NCBI GenBank assembly: GCA_016840945.1
Contig: JAEORJ010000263.1
Location: 1 to 13,420, forward strand
Direction of reading: 5' to 3'
Source of the DNA: Candidatus Gerdarchaeota archaeon
Lineage (GTDB): Archaea > Asgardarchaeota > Heimdallarchaeia > JABLTI01
Length of the DNA stretch: 13,420 nt
The notes under the pieces were generated by a model, which searched no databases, was not told the origin of the DNA, and was given only the letters and a program-made list of their open reading frames with translations. This document shows positions 1 through 6,700 of this stretch, piece after piece; position 1 is the stretch's first letter; every line of letters begins with the position of its first letter. Made by a program: the position numbers and the translations under genes.

Positions 1-3000
1 CGGTTCCATCAATATAAAATTCAAGCTCGTTGGGTAATGACAAAAGCCAGTTTTCTAATTCAGACACACCACGGAATTTCAATAAATTAACCATTTTTGA
101 TAATGGTAATTTATTGTATCGTTGAATGATAGTCTTAAAAGTAGTCCAACGTTCTTCAGCTAATTTTTCATCTGAAATGGATTTATCTAAAGGTTGTTTT
201 GGTGGAGGAATTTGTTGTATAGGCGGAGCATATTGGATTTGTGACTTTTTACCTTTAGATCTTTTTACAGAGAGAAAAATGATTATTATTAGAAAGATTA
301 CCACACCAATTGATATCGCTGAATATAGAATTATTTTTTGTATAGTAGGATTTGATGAAGCATTATTTGGATCGGTGCCAGCTGAAATTTCCTGACCATC
401 AAGAAATCCATCACCATCACTATCAGCAGCCAGTGGATTAGTACCATAATTATATTCTTGGAGATTTGTTAAACCATCGAAATCAGGATCATTTGATGCA
501 TCATCAACTAATGGGTTTAAATCATATATTACTTCCCAGCCATCGGGTATCAAATCATTATCAGTATCGCTATCATTAGGATCAGTGCCTTCAGAATATT
601 CTTCGCTATTTGTCAAGTCATCTAAATCAGGATCACCTTGAGCATCATTAATAAGTGGATCTAATGAATGAATGATTTCATAATTATCAGGTAAACTATC
701 ATTGTCTGTATCAATATTGTTTGGATTAGTATTGTAGGTATGTATTTCTGCATAATCATTTATAGAATCACCATCTGAATCAGCTGAATTTGGATTTGTT
801 TGGTATCCATCAAGGCCTAAAAATAATTCCTCATAATCATCGATACCATCACTATCAGTATCACTATTTGTAGGATTGGTAAAAATATATCCTGATGAAT
901 TACAATATGGATGTGTTGGGAGATAAATACCCAGAATTTCTTCACCATCATCTAATCCATCGTCATCTGTGTCAGCATCAAATGGATCAGTTACTCCATA
1001 GAATTCCTCGAGATTATTTAATCCGTCACCATCATCATCAAGAGTTGCATCATCAGCGGTTGGATTGAGGCCATAAGTCGTTTCATAACCATCACTCATA
1101 CCATCAGAATCAGTATCAGCATCTAATGGGTTGGTGATGTAACCATCTGTTCCTAAAATAACTTCTTCACCATCCTCAATACCATCTGAATCAGTATCTG
1201 CCTTAAAAGGATCTGTAGAATAATTGTATTCTTGAAGATTTGTTAAATCATCAAGATCAGGATCTTGTGAACTATCATTAACTAACGGATTAGTTCCATA
1301 TTCATTTTCCCAATAATCCTCTAAACCATCTGAATCTGTATCGGCATCTTGTGGGTCTGTATCTAATTGATATTCTTCAAAATTTGTTAACCCGTCTAAA
1401 TCTGCATCTGATTGTGTGTCATTAACATTTGGATTTAGAAAGTTAATAATTTCCCATTCATCATCCATACCGTCCTCATCGGTATCAGCTGAAGTAGGAT
1501 CAGTATTTGAAGTATCAATTTCATAATCATCCGTTAATCCATCACCATCAGTATCATCTGATAAAGGATCTGTAATATATGAGTCATTACCTGCGACAAC
1601 TTCCTCACCATCTGGAATAGAGTCATCATCTGAATCGGCATCATTAGGATCTGTAGAATAACTATATTCATCTCCATCATTTAAGCCATCATTATCGCTA
1701 TCTGGATCCATAGGATCAGTGATACTTCCATCAAGTCCACTATATGTTTCTTCGTAATCATTTAAACCATCACTGTCACTATCAGCATTTGTTGGATCAG
1801 TAGCTAAATTATGGATTTCAAAATAATCATCTAAACCATCAGAATCGGTGTCGGCATTTGTAGCATTAGTAATAAAACCATCAGTTCCTATTGTAACTTC
1901 TTCATAATCATCTATATTATCATCATCAGAATCAGCATCATTCGGATTAGTAAATGTAGTGAAAATTTCTTCATAATCGCTTAAATTATCGTCATCAGAA
2001 TCAGCATCATTTGGATCTGTTATCCATCCATCATAACCAGACACAACTTCCTCGCCATCTAAAATACCATCATTATCACTATCATTATCTAATGGATCTG
2101 TTGAGTATGTATTTACTTCGCTTCCATCATTTATACCATCATTATCAGTGTCTGAATCTTCTGGATCAGTGCCATAATTCAATTCTTCTAGATTGGTCAA
2201 GCCATCAGTATCATCGTCATCATTGGCATCATTAAGTAATGGATTGGTGCCATTATCAACTTCCCATTCATCACTCATCCCATCATCATCGGTGTCACTA
2301 TCTTGTGGGTCTGTGCTAGCAGCATACTCTTCTAAATTGGTTAAACCATCGGTGTCGTCATCATCATTTGCATCATCCACTAATGGATCAGTGCCATTAT
2401 TCACTTCCCAATAATCATTCATAAGATCAGAATCAGTGTCACTATTATTAGGATTGGTGTTACTAATATCAATCTCATAACTATCAGTTAAACCATCGGA
2501 ATCAGAATCAGGATTTGTGGCGTTCGTTATCCAACCATCTACACCTAATGTTACTTCTTCTTCATCATCAATACCATCTGAATCGGAATCAGAATCTGTT
2601 GGTGAAGTATTGTAGATATAAATTTCATCAAAATCAGAAAGATTGTCACTGTCAGAATCAGGGTCTGTTGGATCTGTTGACCAAGTAAATTCTTGACCAT
2701 CCAATAGACCATCAGAGTCTGTGTCATTATTTAATGGATTTGTTGTATACCCATCCGCTCCAATAGTTAATTCTTCTAAATCATCTAAACCATCAAAATC
2801 TGTATCTTCTTCTAAAGGATTTGTGGAATAAACATTCACTTCATCACCATCGTTTATCCCATCGTCATCTGAGTCAGGATCATTAATTCCTGTACCATAA
2901 GTAACTTCTTCCTCATCATTTAATCCGTCACCATCCGAATCAGGTATAGGATAGTCATATGGATCATTTGGGTCTGTTCCGTCGCTTATTTCTACATCAT

Positions 3001-5335
3001 CGTTATACGTATCACCATCGGAGTCTTCATCCATTGGATTTGTTGAATAGGTATTTACCTCCTCACCATCTGATAAATTATCATTATCACTATCAGAATC
3101 GTTTGGATAGGTTCCAATTGTATATTCCTCTAAATTAGTTAAATCATCTAAATCTCCATCACCAGAAGAATCATCGATCATTGGATTTAAACCATAGGTG
3201 ACTTCCCAGCCGTCTGGCATACCATCATCTTCTGAATCAGAATCTGTGGGATCTGTACCAGCAGTATATTCTGCTAAATTACTCAAATCATCCCCGTCAC
3301 TATCACCAGAAGAATCATCGATCATTGGATTTAAACCATAGGTGACTTCCCAGCCATCTGGCATCCCGTCGTCTTCTGAATCAGAATCATTAGGATAAGT
3401 TCCTGAGATATATTCTCCGAGATTGTTTAATCCATCAAAGTCACTATCACCAGTGGAATCATCCACCATTGGCAATAAACTATAAGTTACTTCCCAGCCA
3501 TCTGGCATCCCATCATCTTCAGAATCAGAATCGTTTGGATAAGTTCCTGTAGTATACTCAGCTAAATTATTTAGATTATCTGAATCAATATCACCCGCTG
3601 CATCATTAGACATCGGATTTAATCCATAGGTTACTTCCCAACCGTCAGGCATACCATCATTTTCTGAGTCGGAATCATTAGGATAGGTTCCCTCTAAATA
3701 TTCATCAAGATTTGATAAACCATCACTATCATCATCATCACTAGCATCATCTATAGTCGGTTCCAAACTATAAGTAACTTCCCAATTATCAGGCATACCA
3801 TCAGAATCTGTATCAGGATCATTTGGATTTGTTGAATATGTATAAACTTCTTCATAATCATCTAAGCCATCATCATCAGAGTCAGCATCAGTTGGATTTG
3901 TACCGAAATTTAATACTTCTTCACCATCTATTAACCCATCATTATCAGCATCTGGATCGTTAGGAAAAGTTGTGTAAAAATCTTCATTTAAATCATCTAT
4001 ATAATCACTATCAGAATCCATTTGTCCCGTACTAAACAAGGTTCCGTGTTCAGTATACCATGGTGCTTTACCTGAATGATCCACTCCTGACAAATTTACA
4101 CAATATACTCTTCCACTACCACTACCCATGGTAATTATTTCAAATGTTCCATCATTGTTCAAATCAGCGATTGTAGTACCTACGTGGTCAATATCATCAC
4201 AATCTAAAACAGCTACTAATGCACCAGTATCAGAATAAACTCTTAGACTTTCATCAAATGTTGGCAATGTATCTTCGCACTTTGTGACTATTACTTCTAA
4301 TTCATTGTCACCATCCAAGTCAGCTATTGTTGGTGAGCTATAACTTTCTTCATTTAGAGGAATATTTTCAAATTGTTGTCCATTATGATTCAAATAATAT
4401 AACCAACCGCTTGAACTAGCTACTACAGTATCTGTATAACCATCACCATTTATATCAGCTAATGCTGGTGAACCCCAGATTGAACCTCCTGTATTGAAAT
4501 ACCAATCTTCTGTACATGAAGATGCCCCACCATAATAAGCATAAACATAACCATCATTACAACCAAAGATGATTTCTTCAACACCATCATTGTCAACATC
4601 ATCAATAACAGCGGAGCTATAAATTTCAGCAGGCAAAGCTACACTCCATTGCTTAACTCCAGTATGGCTAATACAATACATGCTAAAATCAGATGAACCC
4701 ACTAGAACTTCTAAATGTCCATCATTATCAATGTCACCTATTGCTGGAATTGCTTGGAATTTAGATGCAACCGTATTTACAAAAACCCATTCTTCAGTTC
4801 CATCATGATTTACACAAAATACTCGACGATAATCACCACCAAAAACAGCTTCTAGATAACCATCTTCATCAATATCAGCAATAGCTATTCCAGTTAATTC
4901 AGTGTTACCTGAATCACAAGTGTAAGCCCATTCTTGATAACCAGTTGAGTTTAAACAGTATAATTTGTTATCTTCTTCTAATGTATATAAAATCTCAACT
5001 TCTCCATCACTATCAATATCGACTGCTGTAAAGCGTCGCATGACATCACCATTACCACCAACAAGATCTTTATACCATAATACATTGCCTAGGTGATCAA
5101 AACAATACATTTTGTTTGCTTCATTACCTACTAATATTTCCTTATAACCATCATGATTAAGATCTACAGCTATAGGTGTGCAATAAAATCCTGGAGAAAG
5201 TACTATAGATTGCCAATCTACAGTTAATGAAAATCCATCAGGATCAGTAGCGTTAATTCTATTATAAGAGCTCATTGATATTAGAAATATGAAAAGGACA
5301 ACTATAGTTACCCCTTTTCTAACTACGTGTTTCAA
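1..5335 (-). CDS. Giant cell-surface receptor-like protein: propeller, ~50 calcium-binding repeats, TM helix, cytoplasmic domain (3' end cut by window)
   Basis: The frame is open from TTG at 5335 to the window edge (1778 residues, no stop seen). Residues 1-30 are a signal peptide (KHVVRK, then a hydrophobic core). Residues 35-436 hold about eight blades with FG-GAP/VCBS motifs such as AVDLNHDGYKEILVG and AIGDIDNDGHLEVLVG. Several blades also carry a PQQ-like strand [YF]C[VLIF]x..G...W. Residues 440-1664 are about 50 Asp-rich repeats (DSDxDGxxDGxE...GTxPxD) of the thrombospondin-3 kind, expected to bind Ca2+ and form a rigid stalk. A transmembrane helix lies at about 1667-1690, followed by a basic, Pro/Gln-rich linker and a helical domain from about 1728. 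TTG is chosen because an in-frame TAA lies directly before it, GAGGT sits 10 bases upstream, and the next ATG (codon 21) would lose the signal peptide. Adhesion or sensing is inferred; the ligand is unknown. Confidence 0.9.
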   Translation of the reverse strand, partial: MKHVVRKGVTIVVLFIFLISMSSYNRINATDPDGFSLTVDWQSIVLSPGFYCTPIAVDLNHDGYKEILVGNEANKMYCFDHLGNVLWYKDLVGGNGDVMRRFTAVDIDSDGEVEILYTLEEDNKLYCLNSTGYQEWAYTCDSGNTELTGIAIADIDEDGYLEAVFGGDYRRVFCVNHDGTEEWVFVNTVASKFQAIPAIGDIDNDGHLEVLVGSSDFSMYCISHTGVKQWSVALPAEIYSSAVIDDVDNDGVEEIIFGCNDGYVYAYYGGASSCTEDWYFNTGGSIWGSPALADINGDGYTDTVVASSSGWLYYLNHNGQQFENIPLNEESYSSPTIADLDGDNELEVIVTKCEDTLPTFDESLRVYSDTGALVAVLDCDDIDHVGTTIADLNNDGTFEIITMGSGSGRVYCVNLSGVDHSGKAPWYTEHGTLFSTGQMDSDSDYIDDLNEDFYTTFPNDPDADNDGLIDGEEVLNFGTNPTDADSDDDGLDDYEEVYTYSTNPNDPDTDSDGMPDNWEVTYSLEPTIDDASDDDDSDGLSNLDEYLEGTYPNDSDSENDGMPDGWEVTYGLNPMSNDAAGDIDSDNLNNLAEYTTGTYPNDSDSEDDGMPDGWEVTYSLLPMVDDSTGDSDFDGLNNLGEYISGTYPNDSDSEDDGMPDGWEVTYGLNPMIDDSSGDSDGDDLSNLAEYTAGTDPTDSDSEDDGMPDGWEVTYGLNPMIDDSSGDGDLDDLTNLEEYTIGTYPNDSDSDNDNLSDGEEVNTYSTNPMDEDSDGDTYNDDVEISDGTDPNDPYDYPIPDSDGDGLNDEEEVTYGTGINDPDSDDDGINDGDEVNVYSTNPLEEDTDFDGLDDLEELTIGADGYTTNPLNNDTDSDGLLDGQEFTWSTDPTDPDSDSDNLSDFDEIYIYNTSPTDSDSDSDGIDDEEEVTLGVDGWITNATNPDSDSDGLTDSYEIDISNTNPNNSDTDSDLMNDYWEVNNGTDPLVDDANDDDDTDGLTNLEEYAASTDPQDSDTDDDGMSDEWEVDNGTNPLLNDANDDDDTDGLTNLEELNYGTDPEDSDTDNDGINDGSEVNTYSTDPLDNDSDNDGILDGEEVVSGYDGWITDPNDADSDDDNLSDYEEIFTTFTNPNDADSDDDNIDDYEEVTIGTDGFITNATNADTDSDGLDDYFEIHNLATDPTNADSDSDGLNDYEETYSGLDGSITDPMDPDSDNDGLNDGDEYSYSTDPNDADSDDDSIPDGEEVVAGNDSYITDPLSDDTDGDGLTDDYEIDTSNTDPTSADTDEDGMDDEWEIINFLNPNVNDTQSDADLDGLTNFEEYQLDTDPQDADTDSDGLEDYWENEYGTNPLVNDSSQDPDLDDLTNLQEYNYSTDPFKADTDSDGIEDGEEVILGTDGYITNPLDADTDSDGMSDGYETTYGLNPTADDATLDDDGDGLNNLEEFYGVTDPFDADTDDDGLDDGEEILGIYLPTHPYCNSSGYIFTNPTNSDTDSDGIDDYEELFLGLDGYQTNPNSADSDGDSINDYAEIHTYNTNPNNIDTDNDSLPDNYEIIHSLDPLINDAQGDPDLDDLTNSEEYSEGTDPNDSDTDNDLIPDGWEVIYDLNPLVDDASNDPDFDGLTNLQEYNYGTNPLAADSDGDGFLDGQEISAGTDPNNASSNPTIQKIILYSAISIGVVIFLIIIIFLSVKRSKGKKSQIQYAPPIQQIPPPKQPLDKSISDEKLAEERWTTFKTIIQRYNKLPLSKMVNLLKFRGVSELENWLLSLPNELEFYIDGT
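2163..2450 (-). repeat. Second pair of 144-bp tandem repeats in the giant surface gene
   Basis: Two adjacent 144-base copies are marked by ACTTCCCA at 2259 and 2403. They encode 48-residue modules of the form WEVDNGTNPLLNDAN followed by DDDDTDGLTNLEE. The period equals that of the larger array at 3106-3825, but the sequence has diverged from it, which suggests an independent or older duplication of the same module. Confidence 0.75.
3106..3825 (-). repeat. Array of five 144-bp tandem repeats inside the giant surface gene
   Basis: The string ACTTCCCA (plus strand) recurs at 3201, 3345, 3489, 3633 and 3777, exactly 144 bases apart each time. Each copy encodes a 48-residue module (28+20 residues) with the core MPDGWEVTY. 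The copies near 3161-3246 and 3305-3390 differ at only a few bases, while the outermost copy (3777) has diverged most. This indicates recent in-frame duplication or gene conversion. Module edges are approximate. Confidence 0.85.
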
Positions 5336-5358
5336 TTATTTACCAACCTCTTTTCTCC

Positions 5359-5381
5359 AATTTAATTTCTAAAATTAAATT
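5359..5381. promoter_or_regulatory. Perfect inverted repeat in the leader of the giant surface gene
   Basis: Arms AATTTAATTT and AAATTAAATT are exact reverse complements, separated by CTA. The repeat lies 24 bases before the TTG start. It overlaps the transcript start near 5379 predicted from the TATA-like box at 5402-5409. This position fits a repressor operator; as RNA it would form a weak all-A/U hairpin. Confidence 0.45.
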
Positions 5382-5401
5382 ACAAAGTATCGATGTCTAG
5401 A

Positions 5402-5409
5402 AATATAAA
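5402..5409 (-). promoter_or_regulatory. Candidate TATA box for the giant surface gene
   Basis: TTTATATT on the minus strand lies about 70 bases before the TTG start. Archaeal spacing of about 25 bases puts transcription start near 5379 and gives a leader of about 45 bases containing the inverted repeat and the GAGGT ribosome-binding site. The surroundings are very AT-rich, so chance matches are easy. Confidence 0.35.
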
Positions 5410-5512
5410 TAAATGTTTTTCTTAAATAAACGATTAATCATTTTGTTATTCTTTTATATTAAATTTTTTATTTTGTTGTATAACACAAATATTCTTTGAT
5501 TTTAATGACAAG

Positions 5513-5534
5513 CTATAATATGCCGTTTTTATAT
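5513..5534 (+). promoter_or_regulatory. Candidate TATA boxes for the small membrane protein gene
   Basis: Two TATA-like strings precede the gene: CTATAATAT (about 5513-5521) and TTTTTATATC (about 5525-5534). The first puts transcription start near GTG 5545, the second near TTG 5554. No Shine-Dalgarno match precedes either codon, so the transcript may be leaderless, which is common in archaea. The rest of 5336-5544 is T-rich and shows no gene. Confidence 0.35.
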
Positions 5535-5544
5535 CAAAGCTATA

Positions 5545-5967
5545 GTGATATGTTTGAAGCGGAATTTACTCATTGTTATTAGTGCTTTTACTTTGATTTT
5601 TCTTAGCTCAGTCATTAGTATTACTACCTTTTATTCTATCAGAAAATCATTCATTAAACATGATACCAATCGATGGGCAGTAATTGAAGATGTGGAAGGA
5701 AGTATTATTGCAGTTGAATCAAATGATGATGAGGTTTGGGCTCAGTTAGTCAGTCTGAAAACAAGTGAAGAAAGAATGTTCATTGGTAGTATTGTTGAAC
5801 AATATAATAATAAATGGGGATTTAGATTTACACCCTCTAATCTTACTATTGCTGAGGTTACTGCTGAAGGTCTACAAGCAAATATTAGATATATTAGTGA
5901 AAATCTAGATTATTGGCTTGGGAGCTGGGCTTATACAAGTGCAATAGTTATAGAAATCCATCAATAA
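5545..5967 (+). CDS. Small membrane-anchored protein with a BP74-like domain
   Basis: This is a 140-residue protein with a short basic start (KRN), a hydrophobic helix at residues 8-31 that could be a signal anchor or uncleaved signal peptide, and an exported domain at about 42-140. The domain has EDVEGSIIAVES, then EVWAQLVSL, FIGSIVEQY, WGFRFTPSNLTIAEVTAEG, and IRYISENLDYWLG. This order (lipocalin-like strand start, GxIV, WxFxxxPxxIxxxE, xxYVExxLDxW) recalls the BP74 N-terminal domain known from Dictyostelium and from many secreted bacterial proteins; that match is from memory. The C-terminal cysteines often seen in that family are absent. The start could be GTG 5545 or TTG 5554 (MKRNLLI). 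It is divergent from the giant surface gene and 61 bases upstream of the nucleotidyltransferase-like gene. Its function is unknown. Confidence 0.8.
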   Translation: MICLKRNLLIVISAFTLIFLSSVISITTFYSIRKSFIKHDTNRWAVIEDVEGSIIAVESNDDEVWAQLVSLKTSEERMFIGSIVEQYNNKWGFRFTPSNLTIAEVTAEGLQANIRYISENLDYWLGSWAYTSAIVIEIHQ

Positions 5968-6028
5968 ATGGAAAAGCTAAAAATATTACATTAAAGTAAA
6001 TAATCAAAACAGAGGAAGGCTTACTAAA

Positions 6029-6664
6029 ATGCAAAAGTGGATACAAGCATTAAATCAGTTTCTTGGGAAAATATATCAACAATCGCATATGGAAAAAATT
6101 GATTGGGCAATTATAGGTTCAGGAGCAACTTATTTACAGGGATGTAATATCAAACCAAATGATATTGATATATTGGTTAAAAATCCTGAATCAGTAGAAA
6201 TTATTGCTTATATGTTAGAAGATTATTACAAATCTAGTGAATCTAAATCTAATACAATTCAAGGAGAAGAGAGCGAGGAACTGTGGTTATCAACTAAAGA
6301 TAAACCAGTTGATATTAGTGTCGATGATTGGAATTTCAAATGGGTATTCTCAAGAGTTTTAATTGGTAATATAAAAGTCGAAACAGCACATATAACAGCC
6401 CCTCAAGATCATTTTCTCTTGACAACAGGTATTTGGGAAGCAGGACCAAAAATATGGCCTTATATAAAATTCGTAAATTATCAAGGATATTCAATACCTG
6501 TTATCCCTCTAGAAATTCAATTAGCTACAAATATCAACAGAGGTTTAGAGGATCGTAGTAATGAAATAATTGCGATTTTAAAGAGAGATGGTTTTAATCT
6601 TGAATTGTTGAAAGAATCGTTAACATCGGATTCATTCAACGCAATTCAAAACAAACTATTTTGA
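6029..6664 (+). CDS. Nucleotidyltransferase-fold protein (MNT/AbiEii-like)
   Basis: This is a 211-residue cytosolic protein with a preserved nucleotidyltransferase core: GSG at residues 30-32, then NDIDILV (Asp45 and Asp47 as metal ligands), and a third acidic strand PVDISVDDW (Asp95). This is the GSx(n)DxD...D pattern of the Pol-beta superfamily. The C-terminal part (IPLEIQLATNINRGLEDRSNEIIAIL) resembles the helical region of AbiEii-like and stand-alone nucleotidyltransferase-fold proteins. Members transfer NMP to proteins, RNA or small molecules; the substrate here cannot be told. The ATG follows GAGGAAGG with fair spacing. No antitoxin-like or HEPN partner lies beside it; the upstream neighbour is the membrane protein at 5545. 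It could also be a substrate-binding or inactive relative, but all three acidic residues are present. Confidence 0.8.
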   Translation: MQKWIQALNQFLGKIYQQSHMEKIDWAIIGSGATYLQGCNIKPNDIDILVKNPESVEIIAYMLEDYYKSSESKSNTIQGEESEELWLSTKDKPVDISVDDWNFKWVFSRVLIGNIKVETAHITAPQDHFLLTTGIWEAGPKIWPYIKFVNYQGYSIPVIPLEIQLATNINRGLEDRSNEIIAILKRDGFNLELLKESLTSDSFNAIQNKLF

Positions 6665-6678
6665 AATATTAACTTTAT

Positions 6679-6700
6679 ATAATTTTTTTATCTTTTTTTT
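6679..6700 (+). terminator. T-run terminator after the nucleotidyltransferase-like gene
   Basis: Two T-runs (seven and eight T) follow the TGA at 6662-6664 within 40 bases. Archaeal RNA polymerase stops at such U-tracts. The second run overlaps the last codons of the convergent Kelch gene, where it encodes KK of the C-terminal RKKR on the other strand. Confidence 0.5.

Larger units (their letters stand above)
344..4018 (-). repeat. Coding region for about 50 thrombospondin-type-3-like Asp-rich repeats
   Basis: This stretch encodes residues 440-1664 of the giant protein. The units have three sizes: about 20, 22-23 and 27-28 residues. They combine into two higher-order modules. One is 48 residues (28+20), with the long unit reading DGMPDGWEVTYGLNP and the short unit LTNLEEY.. 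GTDP. The other is about 50 residues (27+23), with the long unit carrying GxDGxITNP or ITNAT. One unit, near bases 890-945, has an insert with a lone cysteine (THPYCNSSGYIF). The acidic side chains match calcium ligands of type-3 repeats. The unit count was made by eye and may be off by one or two. Confidence 0.88.

Noticed and set aside
126..395. An 89-residue plus-strand open frame
   Set aside because: It is antisense to the membrane helix and cytoplasmic tail of the giant protein, whose frame is continuous here and has clear domain sequence.
2011..2414. Two overlapping plus-strand open frames rich in His/Tyr or Ser
   Set aside because: They are antisense shadows of the Asp-rich repeats; their bias comes from the complement of GAT and TCA codons.
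344..4018. Possible CRISPR or non-coding satellite because of dense short repeats
   Set aside because: The repeats keep one open reading frame throughout, vary at third positions, and lack the repeat/unique-spacer pattern of CRISPR.
1..5335. Possible chain of frameshifted or separate genes in place of one protein
   Set aside because: Reading codons from TTG 5335 to base 2 keeps the repeat register in frame; checked positions (codon 21, codon 439, codon 1665 and the final codons) all agree in phase.
5336..5544. Small RNA or riboswitch in the divergent intergenic region
   Set aside because: It is almost all A/T, with only one weak palindrome and no structured G/C stems.
5545..6664. A toxin-antitoxin pair made of the small protein and the nucleotidyltransferase
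   Set aside because: The small protein has a membrane helix and an exported domain, and a 61-base gap separates the genes; it does not look like an antitoxin.
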